Shown here: in pieces, positions 53,395-62,381 of the stretch
How the letters are laid out: each line of letters opens with the position of its first letter
Numbering within the stretch: position 1 is the first letter of the stretch
NCBI RefSeq assembly: GCF_002100145.1
Contig: NZ_JXQD01000018.1
Span: 124,001 to 188,000 of the forward strand
DNA length: 64,000 bases
Direction of reading: 5' to 3'
Source of the DNA: Vibrio sp. qd031
GTDB lineage: Bacteria > Pseudomonadota > Gammaproteobacteria > Enterobacterales > Vibrionaceae
Translations under genes and position numbers: made by a program
Notes under the pieces: model-generated
What the model was told of the DNA's origin: nothing
The model's database searches: none
What the model saw: the letters and a program-made list of their open reading frames with translations, nothing else

Positions 53395-54687
53395 TTACTG
53401 CACTGTGCGAGCAAAGCGCTCTAGCAAACGCTCACTTTCTGTCTCTACTTTGTCCAAGCTGTTTTCTACGCTTGAGCGACCAGCAAAGATGTTGTCAAAC
53501 TCACGATGCATCACTTCGCGGATTTGAGGGTAAAAGCCTAAACGGTACCCTTTGGTCCACTCGCCTGCTGGTAAGCTCAACTGCTTCACACCCACTTCTG
53601 CATCAGGTGATTCGTTGTAGTAACCTGATGCTTTGGTCATCTCGTAGGCCGCGTTTGTAACAGGGACATAACCTGTGGTTTTGTGCCAGTACATTTGCGT
53701 TTCTGGTTTAGTAAGATGCGCAAAAAACGCCGCTACTGCTTGATCTTGCTTGCTGTCATGGCCACTTAGTGCAAATAGTGCCGCACCACCAATAAAGGTG
53801 TGACTGCCTTCTTTTGCAACCGACTCCCAGTATGGTAGGTAAGTGGTACCAAAATCGAACTCAACGCGATTTCGCAGTCCACCAAACGAGCCTGATGAAC
53901 CCATCCACATTGCGACGTCTTGGCGTTCAAATGGTGTTTGGTTTGCGTCCCAATCGCTGCCGTAATATTTGTAGTAGCCTTTGTCTGACCACTCTTTTAG
54001 TTTCGCCACGTGCATTTGCATGTCGTCGGTGTTGAACATGATTTTAGTTGGCAATCCTGTGTACCCGTTCTCTTTGTCTGCCAAAGGTAGGTTGTGTCGA
54101 GACTTAAAGTTTTCGAACATGATCCAAGGCGTGAGAGACTGAGAAAAGCTTGCGTAGCCCTGCTGCTTTAGTTTTTCAGCAACAACTTCAAGCTCTTCAT
54201 AAGTTTTAGGCGCTTCAACGCCCGCTTTTGCCAGCATATCTTTGTTAAAGTACAGCACTGGTGTTGAGCTGTTAAATGGCATTCCGACCATTTTACCTTG
54301 GTTGTCCGCATAAAAATTACGAACACCTGCAAGGTAGTTGTCTGAGCTAAACGAGTAGCCAGAATCAACCATTATATCTTGTACGGGTTTAGCCACACCA
54401 GGAGCATTCATAATAGTCGCAGCGCCAGCATCAAACACTTGAAGAATGTTTGGAGCTTCACCTGCACGAAATGCTGCAATACCTGCGGTTAATGTTTCGG
54501 TGTAATCACCTTTATAAACAGGAGTAATTGCGTACTCATCCTGAGACGCGTTAAAATCAGTCGCGATTTGATTGACTGTTTCACCTAGCTGACCGCCCAT
54601 TGCATGCCACCAAGTAATTTCGGTAGTGGCGAAAGCACCTGTTGAAAGTGTTGCGGATAGCAGTCCTGCTACGTAGAGCTTGTTCAT
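53395..54687 (-). CDS. ugpB: Glycerol-3-phosphate-binding protein UgpB
   Basis: Periplasmic binding protein of 430 residues. Signal peptide cleaved after TGAFA (near residue 20). ITWWHAMGGQLGETVNQIA, YKGDYTETLTAGIAAFRAGEAPNILQV and PFNSSTPVLYFNKD are shared with E. coli UgpB, as are FIGGAALFALSG and WHKTTGYVPVT. First gene of the operon; AAGGGA is seven bases before the ATG. Substrates expected are glycerol-3-phosphate and glycerophosphodiesters, so the operon should serve phosphate and carbon supply. Confidence 0.94.
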   Translation of the reverse strand: MNKLYVAGLLSATLSTGAFATTEITWWHAMGGQLGETVNQIATDFNASQDEYAITPVYKGDYTETLTAGIAAFRAGEAPNILQVFDAGAATIMNAPGVAKPVQDIMVDSGYSFSSDNYLAGVRNFYADNQGKMVGMPFNSSTPVLYFNKDMLAKAGVEAPKTYEELEVVAEKLKQQGYASFSQSLTPWIMFENFKSRHNLPLADKENGYTGLPTKIMFNTDDMQMHVAKLKEWSDKGYYKYYGSDWDANQTPFERQDVAMWMGSSGSFGGLRNRVEFDFGTTYLPYWESVAKEGSHTFIGGAALFALSGHDSKQDQAVAAFFAHLTKPETQMYWHKTTGYVPVTNAAYEMTKASGYYNESPDAEVGVKQLSLPAGEWTKGYRLGFYPQIREVMHREFDNIFAGRSSVENSLDKVETESERLLERFARTVQ

Positions 54688-54750
54688 CGTTTATTCCCTT
54701 TGGTTTTAACGGAGTTTCGAACGAAGGTTCGCTTTTTTCGTTTGCCAATA

Positions 54751-54772
54751 TATTGAGAACTTTACGTGACAG
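54751..54772 (-). promoter_or_regulatory. Possible Pho-box half-site and -10 of ugp
   Basis: On the minus strand CTGTCAC, one half of a PhoB box, is followed 13 bases later by TATATT, a -10-like hexamer 65-75 bases before ugpB. The second half-site is poor, so PhoB control, known for ugp in E. coli, is only suggested. Confidence 0.3.
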
Positions 54773-54870
54773 TTTCTTTCCATAGAGGTTGCGTTTTTGT
54801 GAACTCTCTATGTCCATTCAATGACAACCTAGCTATCGCGGTGTCGCAGCGTTTTTTTAAGGAACACGAA

Positions 54871-55347
54871 ATGGCAACAATCTACTTTATTTGCGGATTT
54901 ATTGGCTCAGGAAAAACCACTTATTCAAACCAGCTGGCAGAGCAAAAAAAAGCCTACCGCTACAGTGTTGACGAATGGATGATCCCTTTGTACGGCGAAC
55001 ATATGGAGCGAGAGGTCTTTGATCAACGCCTACACACCCTACAAGAATTGTTTAAGCAGGCAGCGTTACAGCTACTGGCATTGGATGTACCGGTGATTTT
55101 TGATTTTGGATTCTGGAACAAACAAGAGAGAGACGAATTTAAACGCTGGGCCACCGAAAACCAGCTAGAGTACGAATTTGTCTATTTGGACGTCCCCTAT
55201 GAAACCTGCCTACAACGCGCAGTAGCACGTAATCAAGAGCGAGGAGACAAGTCATATGAGATGACTCCTGAAATGCTAGACATGTTCTGGTCTTGGTTTG
55301 AAGTACCAAGCACTTCGGAAATCACAATTTGGAAAACGACCGACTAA
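54871..55347 (+). CDS. P-loop kinase-like protein
   Basis: ATPase of 158 residues of the AAA_33/zeta-toxin-like kinase group: Walker A FICGFIGSGKTTYS near the N-terminus, VDEW as the acceptor-site acid, a FDFGFWNKQERDEF segment, and the lid Arg in CLQRAVARNQERG. The substrate is unknown; no antitoxin-like gene is adjacent. ATG 54871 has AAGGA seven bases upstream and is preferred to earlier in-frame starts. It diverges from ugpB and meets the end of a glycosyltransferase-like gene two bases on. Confidence 0.8.
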   Translation: MATIYFICGFIGSGKTTYSNQLAEQKKAYRYSVDEWMIPLYGEHMEREVFDQRLHTLQELFKQAALQLLALDVPVIFDFGFWNKQERDEFKRWATENQLEYEFVYLDVPYETCLQRAVARNQERGDKSYEMTPEMLDMFWSWFEVPSTSEITIWKTTD

Positions 55348-55349
55348 GC

Positions 55350-56210
55350 CTACTTGAAGAACTTACTCCGATAGTAATCAAAGATAGAGCGTAATCTGCG
55401 CCAACGGGTAAATAGAACCTCTTTTGGTGCTTTAACTGGATGATACAAACAATTTGATTGTGTTCCGGCGGCAAAGAAAGCAGGGTTACAAATAAACGTC
55501 CCAAATTGTTGACCATTTTGACTATGGCCTAAGTAGTGCTTATCCCGAAATTCTGGAGTAACAAACTCGCCACTTCCTCCTATATCGAGGATGTCGTGTC
55601 CCTCTGTCTGCATAATATAAGGATACGTCATCTCGAAGTGCCCACCTAAACCTTTGTGGTAGGCTCTAATAATGCTCTTAAATGCTCCATTGGAGATACG
55701 ATTAAAGGGTAAAAACGCTAAGTATTTTGGCAACTCGTTATTATAGTCCCCATACACAAACATATTGGCGTATTTCCACTCAGCAAAGGAGCGTGTTTTA
55801 TGTGTACAAAGTAATGCAGCATCTTGTGTTTGCAACTCAGTGACGAGTTCGGACATGCAACCGGTGTAAACTACGTCGTCTTCACAAAAATAGTAGTAAT
55901 CGAACTCTGAGTGTTGGCGATAAAAAAGCAGGTGATTATAATCTGCATTTCCAGGTATGAAGATCAGCTTACCCGAACTGTCAAACCGATGCTTCGATAA
56001 AAATCCAAGCCCAAGAGCCTGCGTCTCATCCCATGTGTAGAAGGGAATGCCTTCAAACTCAGTTTGAGCAGCACGAGTCCCATAGCCACAAATGAATAAT
56101 TCAACATTGTCCAACTTAGATAGCTGCTGTTTTAGCTTTTTGACATTTTTACGAGTTTTACTCGGGTTATTTGTCAAATATACGAAAGCTACCTTGGCGG
56201 TATTAGGCAT
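55350..56210 (-). CDS. Glycosyltransferase-like protein
   Basis: Protein of 286 residues with a GT-A-like pattern: N-terminal strand VAFVYLTNNPSKTRKN, and a DxD-like motif in YYFCEDDVVYTG at about residue 110. Then FNRISNGAFKSIIRAYHKGLGGHFEMTYP may form the acceptor site. It has no membrane segment, only a basic C-terminus (RWRRLRSIFDYYRSKFFK) that may bind the inner membrane face. The family is not certain. It is one of three glycosyltransferase-like genes on this strand, which may add sugars to one surface polymer. Confidence 0.65.
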   Translation of the reverse strand: MPNTAKVAFVYLTNNPSKTRKNVKKLKQQLSKLDNVELFICGYGTRAAQTEFEGIPFYTWDETQALGLGFLSKHRFDSSGKLIFIPGNADYNHLLFYRQHSEFDYYYFCEDDVVYTGCMSELVTELQTQDAALLCTHKTRSFAEWKYANMFVYGDYNNELPKYLAFLPFNRISNGAFKSIIRAYHKGLGGHFEMTYPYIMQTEGHDILDIGGSGEFVTPEFRDKHYLGHSQNGQQFGTFICNPAFFAAGTQSNCLYHPVKAPKEVLFTRWRRLRSIFDYYRSKFFK

Positions 56211-56274
56211 AGATTACGTTCTCTCACTCCGTTGATTCATTTCCAATATAGTGACCAGCATTTTTCTACTTTAC

Positions 56275-57243
56275 TCAGTCACTAACAGAAACGAACTGCT
56301 GATCCGATTTAGACTCGCAAAGATCATGAATACAAGTATATGCCAGCGTTCGATAATAATCGTTTGCGTGCCTGTGTGTGCCAATGAAGTGAACCAATGT
56401 AGGTGAGTCTTTTTCATTACCGACAAATGGAAAACCATAATTTTGGTACGCAGGCCATGGTGCGATTTCTACATCATCAAACGTAGACAGCAATATATTG
56501 CTTGTCACTTGCTCAGTCCCCCAACGCCGCCAATTGTCTCTGCCTACTGCTGACTCCATGATTTCAGAAATACTGCTCATAACTTGCTGAGTAATACCTT
56601 GCTTGGGAAACCCCGTAAAACCCGAACACCCCCGCACATAGTGATCGATATATGTAGGTACCAGTTTATCTAGATGAGATTCGGTCGTTCCTTGAATATG
56701 CGTGCTATTCCATGAAGTGGCGAGCTTAGCCATTGCTAAAGCGTCAATAGGCTCAGGGTAATTAGGTCCGCCAATGAGAAAAGGTTTATTGCTGGCAATT
56801 TTTTGCTTCACAAAGTCTACATCGCCTAATGTAAGCGTGTCTGAGTCTAATTGGATGACGTATTTATCTTGGCTTCTCTGTACGACATAGGATAAGCGCT
56901 CCCATGTACCACCTTGTGGGCACCCCATAAGTTCAACGTCAGAAATTGGGATTAACTTAACTCCGCGGAAATGATTGCGGTATGCCTCGATATCGTCGGC
57001 AGTTAAACTTCCATCGTCAATTAATTCTAGTCCGCACTCGTCAAACTTAGATAGAAAGGTCTTTAGCGAAAGCAACGACATTTCTACCGCTTTATGGTGA
57101 ACCTGAGAAACGACTATTAGGTCTGCGTCTGGAGTCACCTCCACCGGCGGTGTGTCATACACCCGTTGCACTATTTTCTTAAATCGAGCTCGTTCAATTC
57201 GATGTGGTATTGAGCGAATTTTCTCGATAATTGATTGAATCAT
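56275..57243 (-). CDS. GT-A-type glycosyltransferase-like protein
   Basis: Protein of 322 residues. A Rossmann-like N-terminus with DLIVVSQVHHKAVEMSLLSL is followed by the DxD motif in YVIQLDSDTLTLGDVDF, which would bind the sugar nucleotide with a metal ion. GCPQGGTWERLSYVV lies before it and the conserved RRWGTEQVTSN after it. Cytoplasmic with a basic N-terminus. Sugar and acceptor are unknown. It sits 64 bases upstream of the previous gene and may be transcribed with it. Confidence 0.68.
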   Translation of the reverse strand: MIQSIIEKIRSIPHRIERARFKKIVQRVYDTPPVEVTPDADLIVVSQVHHKAVEMSLLSLKTFLSKFDECGLELIDDGSLTADDIEAYRNHFRGVKLIPISDVELMGCPQGGTWERLSYVVQRSQDKYVIQLDSDTLTLGDVDFVKQKIASNKPFLIGGPNYPEPIDALAMAKLATSWNSTHIQGTTESHLDKLVPTYIDHYVRGCSGFTGFPKQGITQQVMSSISEIMESAVGRDNWRRWGTEQVTSNILLSTFDDVEIAPWPAYQNYGFPFVGNEKDSPTLVHFIGTHRHANDYYRTLAYTCIHDLCESKSDQQFVSVSD

Positions 57244-57361
57244 GTTGTACTTCCTTGATAAAAATTTTTACACAACATCCATGTGGTAACGCTAAGTTTC
57301 TACACAAATGCGCCGCCACAGGTTCAGGTACGCTTTTAAGTGCCTCAAAGGCACTGTCGTT

Positions 57362-58489
57362 CTATGACAATGTTTGCAATAGCAACCTTTCGAGTCCTTG
57401 CGATTGACTATCGATAGAAAATTTCTTGCGCGCTCGCTCGGGTCCACGCAGGTGTGCTTTTTGTCTAGCGAGTGGATCATCTAGATACTTTTCTATTGCT
57501 TGGGTGTACTTTGCTTCATCCAGTTCATCCACAACAACGCCTATTTCTGGTGTGATTTGTTCTAGTGCGCTGTCACTCTTGACGGCCACCACAGGGGTAC
57601 CGCACCCCATAGCTTCAGTGATGGCATTCGAGCAATTTTCGTTCAAACTTGCGTGAATAAACACATCGGCCTTTCGCATGTATTCGATGGGGTTATCACT
57701 GGCTCCAACAAACTCGCACAGATCCTCAATGCCCAACTCTTTCGCGTAAGCAATGGCATCGTCAAGTTGTTCACCACCGCCTACATGGGTGTAACAAATA
57801 TCATTGCGCCGCTGAGATAAGCTCTGGATCACCCGTAACAAAAAGAAAATATTCTTCTGGGGTCGTAGTTGAAACACACTGACAATGTTCTTAACTGGTG
57901 AGAGTGATTCTTTGCGAACTTCGATCGGAAAAATAGACGAGTCTATTCCATTGCGTATATAAGTGACCTTGCGCTGCGGGATACCAACGGAGGAGGTTAA
58001 TTTTGATTGGCCAATGCGCGTAATAGCAATGTACTTTGATGCTGAAAATATCCCAAGCTCATGAACCGCTCTTTTAAGGATGGTTCTTGGGGTGTTGTCT
58101 CGCATATGCACAAAACCATGTGAGTATCGAACATAGGCTATGGGCGTAACACCCCAGGCTTTAAAAAATAGGTTAGCGCCCCATATCAATGGGGGATCGA
58201 TATAGACGATAGAACCAATGCAATTTTGTTTAAGGAACGATTTAATTGCGGCTCTGTTGCCGAAAAAGTCATTGCAATCAAGCTGCACAACATTAAGCGC
58301 GCAACCGGAATAGGACTGAGAAACCTCTGGATACGCGATAAAACAGCTAATATCGAATTGCTTTAGACTTTGAGCTAGGTGCTCATAGGTTTGATGCGCT
58401 CGTTTTAGCATTAGCCCTGTGTTGTCGGGCCAATTCATTACAAACAAAATGTTTTTGGTTTTGTGCATAGCGTCCATGTTCCACGTCAT
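57362..58489 (-). CDS. GT4-family glycosyltransferase
   Basis: Retaining GT-B glycosyltransferase of 375 residues. The C-terminal half has the GT4 pattern: RNGIDSSIF, VSVFQLRPQKNIFFLLRVI, and the E-x7-E motif in NCSNAITEAMGCGTPVVAV. It is expected to transfer a sugar from a nucleotide donor in the cytoplasm during LPS, capsule or similar polymer synthesis. Three Met codons in the first eight leave the exact start open. First of the three glycosyltransferase genes; a hairpin AGTGCCT/AGGCACT (57339-57355) lies after its stop. Confidence 0.82.
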   Translation of the reverse strand: MTWNMDAMHKTKNILFVMNWPDNTGLMLKRAHQTYEHLAQSLKQFDISCFIAYPEVSQSYSGCALNVVQLDCNDFFGNRAAIKSFLKQNCIGSIVYIDPPLIWGANLFFKAWGVTPIAYVRYSHGFVHMRDNTPRTILKRAVHELGIFSASKYIAITRIGQSKLTSSVGIPQRKVTYIRNGIDSSIFPIEVRKESLSPVKNIVSVFQLRPQKNIFFLLRVIQSLSQRRNDICYTHVGGGEQLDDAIAYAKELGIEDLCEFVGASDNPIEYMRKADVFIHASLNENCSNAITEAMGCGTPVVAVKSDSALEQITPEIGVVVDELDEAKYTQAIEKYLDDPLARQKAHLRGPERARKKFSIDSQSQGLERLLLQTLS

Positions 58490-58648
58490 GCTCTTTCACC
58501 GTTTCAGTTGAAAGGGCCTTTGAGTACTTCATGGAAAGATCGACGTACTCAGTTTGCAAGCATAAATAAATTATATGCCCACTCTATGGAAAAACCTGCA
58601 CTCGCAGCGTCTCTTTACTAAGACTTTAGTTACCTACAGCAAACCGTC

Positions 58649-59563
58649 TTAAAGTTGCCACAACATCACGTAGTGATCGACCAATAAGCAGACAAACAAC
58701 AGTAGCAAATGAATAATAGAAAACTTAAATGTAGCCATAGCGCTTTTTTCTGTGGCGGCGTATTTCAATTTCCAAGCGTGATAAACAAAGCCGCTATTTA
58801 ATACACTACTTCCGACCAAATAGAGATCACCTGTCATGCCGACCAGATACGGCAAGAAACAGATCAATGACAGTAACACCGTATACAACAAAATACTGGT
58901 TTTGGTATAGGCGATACCGTGGGTCACAGGCAACATTGGGATGTTCGCTTTCGCGTAATCATCACGACGGTGGATAGCCAAAGCCCAAAAATGTGGTGGA
59001 GTCCAAATAAAGATGATCATCACCAGCAACCACGCGTTAGCGTGAAGTTCATTGGTCACAGCTGTCCAACCAAGCAGCGGTGGCATGGCGCCAGCAATAC
59101 CTGCGATAACAATATTTTGGGGTGTCGCCCTTTTGAGGTATTGAGTATAAACCACAGCGTAAGCAATAAGACTGGCAAAGGTCAGCCAAGCGGTTAATGG
59201 ATTAACCCAAAGCGCCAGCACTATAAACCCCATAACCCCAATACTGACCGCAAACGTAAATACTCTGGCCGTATTCAATTGCCCTGAAGGCAGCGGCCGC
59301 TTATGGGTTCTCGCCATAATTGCGTCTATACGCCTGTCAATAAGATGGTTGAGCGCCGCGGCCGATCCTGCCATTAATCCAATACCTATTAAACCCATTA
59401 CTGCTTTTACCGGTGGTAATGCTCCTGGCACAGCCAAGCACATTCCCACTAATGCCGTAACAAGCATCAACATCACTACTTTGGGTTTTGTAAGTTGATA
59501 GTAGCTACGCCAATTCGACGAAACCTGTGTTGACATAATGGGCATCGTTGTTGATTTAGCCAT
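58649..59563 (-). CDS. ctaB: Protoheme IX farnesyltransferase (heme O synthase)
   Basis: UbiA-family membrane prenyltransferase of 304 residues that makes heme O from heme B. The first polyprenyl-binding motif is [20 protein letters not shown], the second is [16 protein letters not shown]. About eight helices. [18 protein letters not shown] is the usual start of the fold. It overlaps ctaA by eight bases, so heme O is passed to the next step by coupled enzymes. Last gene of the oxidase biogenesis cluster on this strand. Confidence 0.95.
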   Translation of the reverse strand: MAKSTTMPIMSTQVSSNWRSYYQLTKPKVVMLMLVTALVGMCLAVPGALPPVKAVMGLIGIGLMAGSAAALNHLIDRRIDAIMARTHKRPLPSGQLNTARVFTFAVSIGVMGFIVLALWVNPLTAWLTFASLIAYAVVYTQYLKRATPQNIVIAGIAGAMPPLLGWTAVTNELHANAWLLVMIIFIWTPPHFWALAIHRRDDYAKANIPMLPVTHGIAYTKTSILLYTVLLSLICFLPYLVGMTGDLYLVGSSVLNSGFVYHAWKLKYAATEKSAMATFKFSIIHLLLLFVCLLVDHYVMLWQL

Positions 59564-60695
59564 GGGACATCTCCTTTTGTTCCGGTGTTAGCACGGCGGT
59601 ATCTTTTGTTGAGCTATTATCTTCAGCTCGTTGTGGTGTTAGCGTGAGTGAGCGCTGCAGTGCACGAACCTGAAACAACGTAGTAACTGTAGTCACTAAA
59701 AGTAATGAAGCCACTACGTTATGCGCGACAGCATTCAGAAGCGGAAGGCTCATTACCACGTTAATAATGCCTAAGCCCAACTGAGTCAGCAGCAGCAGTA
59801 GCAGCAGCAGCGCCCAAATGGCGATATTGGGCTGTTTATGTGCTGTGGCAAACTGAAACAGCCTCAAGATGAAAAAGCCAAACACGAGCGTAGTGATCAC
59901 CGCACCTATGCGGTGAGTAACATGTATTGTCATTCTGGCAGGGTACTCCAACACGCCGTACTCGTAATTATCGTGTCCCAATACCAATGTGAATGCGTTC
60001 TTAAAATCTAGGTAGCTGATCCAATCTCCATTACATATTGGTAGCGAAGTACACATCAGTGCAGCGTAGTTTGACGAGGTCCACCCGCCAAGCATAATTT
60101 GAATCACCAATACCACTAACGCTGCTGCAGACCAGTGGCGCAAACGGGTGAGCTTGGGATACGCCAGCTCTGTCGATAACACGTTTCGCGAAGCGGACTT
60201 AGCTGTGGGACGAACTTTCATTAGTTGATTGTGTAACAGAATGAGTAGCGAAAATAGGGTAAATCCGCCGAGTAGGTGAAGCATGACTATCACTGGCATC
60301 AGCTTAAGCGTGACTGTCCATGCGCCCAAGGCACCTTGTAGCAACACCAAAACCACCAACGACAGCGACGTTACTCCCACTTGCTCACGATTTTTCCAGC
60401 CAAGAAAACCGATCGCTAATATAAACAGCCCCAATGTCGAGGCCGCGTAACGATGGATCATTTCGAGCCACGCTTTATGCGCTTCAACAGGTCGCTCTGG
60501 AAACTTAGCTTCTGCCATTGAAACATCGGCGTCGCTGCTTGGGACGATCAATTGTCCATAACATCCGGGCCAGTCGGGACAGCCTAAACCAGCATCAGCC
60601 AAGCGAGTGTACGCACCTAGTGCAATCACAATCAGCGTCAAGACTGCCGCACTTCGAGTCAGCAGTAGAAATCCTTTTGCCATAGTTGTCGTCAT
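59556..60695 (-). CDS. ctaA: Heme A synthase
   Basis: COX15/CtaA family membrane protein of 379 residues oxidising heme O to heme A for the aa3 oxidase. Heme-ligand histidines are in [25 protein letters not shown] and [29 protein letters not shown], with the typical Cys, and PICNGDW are CtaA blocks. About eight helices and a polar 40-residue C-terminal tail. It lies 9 bases after the SCO-like gene. Confidence 0.95.
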   Translation of the reverse strand: MTTTMAKGFLLLTRSAAVLTLIVIALGAYTRLADAGLGCPDWPGCYGQLIVPSSDADVSMAEAKFPERPVEAHKAWLEMIHRYAASTLGLFILAIGFLGWKNREQVGVTSLSLVVLVLLQGALGAWTVTLKLMPVIVMLHLLGGFTLFSLLILLHNQLMKVRPTAKSASRNVLSTELAYPKLTRLRHWSAAALVVLVIQIMLGGWTSSNYAALMCTSLPICNGDWISYLDFKNAFTLVLGHDNYEYGVLEYPARMTIHVTHRIGAVITTLVFGFFILRLFQFATAHKQPNIAIWALLLLLLLLTQLGLGIINVVMSLPLLNAVAHNVVASLLLVTTVTTLFQVRALQRSLTLTPQRAEDNSSTKDTAVLTPEQKEMSHG

Positions 60696-60704
60696 GACGC
60701 CTCC

Positions 60705-61292
60705 TTATCCTACTCGCGACAGCTTCAATAGCTTTTTCAGATCGGAAAGAAACGCTTTATGCATTGCTTGCACCGACTCAAACTCATGACTATCGAAGCT
60801 CATTACCCACTGTCCTAGCTTATCAACAATGACGACTTGACCGGGAGTAATGGGCCCAAAGCTAGGGAGTGATTGGATGCTCAACGACGATTGTTGAGGT
60901 AGTAGTGACGACACAACTACATCGCTGTTATCGGCCACAATCAATAACGCTGAAACTCGTGGTTTATCTTTACCCACTAGCTCATAGCTCGCTTGCATCA
61001 TTTCGATCTGCTTTACACACAACTGACTACACTCTTCTGGAACCAAGTAGAGCATATGCCAAGTATCTTGAGCAGCGATAAAATCGGGCAGTGGACGATT
61101 TGGATCCACTAATTGTGAATAGCTTAAATACGGAGTGATTAGATCCCCTTGATTGGTGACGCCTGCTTGATAAAGCTTCTGTGATAATACCCACTGTGCG
61201 ACGATCACAGGCAAAGCAAATACCGCTACTATCGCGAGCAATTTAAGGCGACCGCTACGTTGTTGCTGTTGAAAACTGATGCTCTGTTGCAT
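60705..61292 (-). CDS. SCO-like membrane protein of the oxidase cluster
   Basis: Protein of 195 residues with one N-terminal helix (about 17-36) and a periplasmic domain. It carries the CxxxC motif C88-SQL-C92, preceded by a hydrophobic strand (WHMLYLV) and followed by an amphipathic helix, exactly as in SCO/thioredoxin-like copper chaperones. VVIVDKLGQWVMSF resembles the later SCO strands. The third SCO ligand, a distal His, is not visible. Annotators usually call it a hypothetical cytochrome oxidase associated protein. It may insert or reduce copper for Cu-A. AAGGATGAGTT is before the ATG. Confidence 0.72.
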   Translation of the reverse strand: MQQSISFQQQQRSGRLKLLAIVAVFALPVIVAQWVLSQKLYQAGVTNQGDLITPYLSYSQLVDPNRPLPDFIAAQDTWHMLYLVPEECSQLCVKQIEMMQASYELVGKDKPRVSALLIVADNSDVVVSSLLPQQSSLSIQSLPSFGPITPGQVVIVDKLGQWVMSFDSHEFESVQAMHKAFLSDLKKLLKLSRVG

Positions 61293-61345
61293 AACTCATC
61301 CTTGATTTACAGTGTAAACATTCACCGCACACTATTGATTAATAT

Positions 61346-62185
61346 TCATTCAACTGCTTTGTCTGTTTTATTACGATTTAAGCCAAATCGCCAGCCTACC
61401 CAAACCATCAATCCCATAAAAACACTCGCCATCGCAAACCATTGCACCGCATAACCAAAATGCTTCTGCGAACTCATAGGGAAAGGCTTCCAAACCATAG
61501 GTTGAGACCAGTCATTGAGTGACGTCGGTTGTATTAATACCGGCCAAACGCTCTGTTGCCATTGAGATGAAAGGTAGCCTGGGTTAATGGATTGAACGCG
61601 GAGCAAATCCATAGAACCCTGCTGAAAAGCTTCAAGGGACTGCTGCTCTGATAGTTGGTTTATAGATTTGCTGTATAAACGAGCGCTCAAGTCGGTCACT
61701 TGGGTGAGTAGCTCCACATTTGGAAGCTGCTCTCTTCTCGGTGAGGCAACAACAAACCCAAGATCAACCAACACCAGTTGGCTTGTGTGCTGATCAACAC
61801 GCTTATACATGGGCTGATAGACGAGATATCCTACCTTTCCATCAAACGTTTGATTATCTAGTAGCAAGGCAGGTTTGTCTGACGGGGATAATTGAGCCGA
61901 AACATTCAGCCCGTAGTACTGCTGTTCGTTTTGCATAGCGTCGTCATCCATCACCGTCTGGAGTGGAACCGGTAAAGCCAATGAGCGATCGTATAATTGC
62001 TGTTCCAGACGTTGTTTTTGTTGGCCACGATCCAATTGCCATAATCCTAATTTGACCAACAGCAAAAACAATCCCAAAGTTAACAACAACAGCACTCCTA
62101 CCTTAACGCTCAATAAACGAGGCGCAGATATGCCAGTCTGGATATTCAAACTGTTTTTAGTACTTCTACTGCTATTCATTGTCAT
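61346..62185 (-). CDS. SURF1-family oxidase assembly protein
   Basis: SURF1, 279 residues, helps insert heme A into subunit I of the oxidase. Two helices flank a periplasmic domain: about 28-49 (VGVLLLLTLGLFLLLVKLGLWQL) and about 246-266. LGLWQLDRGQQK is the family start and GYAVQWFAMA the family end. The first ATG at 62185 lies in an overlap with the DUF2909 gene on the other strand; a later start near residue 24 is possible. Confidence 0.9.
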   Translation of the reverse strand: MTMNSSRSTKNSLNIQTGISAPRLLSVKVGVLLLLTLGLFLLLVKLGLWQLDRGQQKQRLEQQLYDRSLALPVPLQTVMDDDAMQNEQQYYGLNVSAQLSPSDKPALLLDNQTFDGKVGYLVYQPMYKRVDQHTSQLVLVDLGFVVASPRREQLPNVELLTQVTDLSARLYSKSINQLSEQQSLEAFQQGSMDLLRVQSINPGYLSSQWQQSVWPVLIQPTSLNDWSQPMVWKPFPMSSQKHFGYAVQWFAMASVFMGLMVWVGWRFGLNRNKTDKAVE

Positions 62186-62354
62186 AAACTTAGGTATTGC
62201 CCTTTTTAAAATGGTCAGTACGTCTCAATCTGCTCAGTCTAAAAGTATGAGTCACTATCTAGGCCGCCGGGTGATGCTGTCTGTTTGCGTTGTCATATTT
62301 CTACTTATTGCCCTGTCTATGGGTTGGATTGCTCCTAACCCAAGGCCCTACTAA
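62130..62354 (+). CDS. DUF2909 twin-helix membrane protein
   Basis: Protein of 74 residues with two helices (about 4-24 and 47-66) and YLGRRVMLSVCVV between them, the DUF2909 pattern. Genes for this family often sit in aa3 oxidase clusters, with unknown function. ATG 62130 has GAGG seven bases upstream, better than the open frame before it. It is the only gene of this cluster on the plus strand, and its start overlaps that of surf1 by 56 bases. Confidence 0.85.
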   Translation: MPVWIFKLFLVLLLLFIVINLGIALFKMVSTSQSAQSKSMSHYLGRRVMLSVCVVIFLLIALSMGWIAPNPRPY

Positions 62355-62381
62355 CGGTTCATCGTTGTCTCATCCCAATGG

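Noticed and set aside
54751..54772. Full Pho box for ugp
   Set aside because: Only one half-site fits; listed as low-confidence rather than as a finding.
54871..55347. Zeta-toxin of a toxin-antitoxin pair
   Set aside because: The fold is similar, but no small antitoxin gene is adjacent and the protein is shorter than typical zeta toxins.
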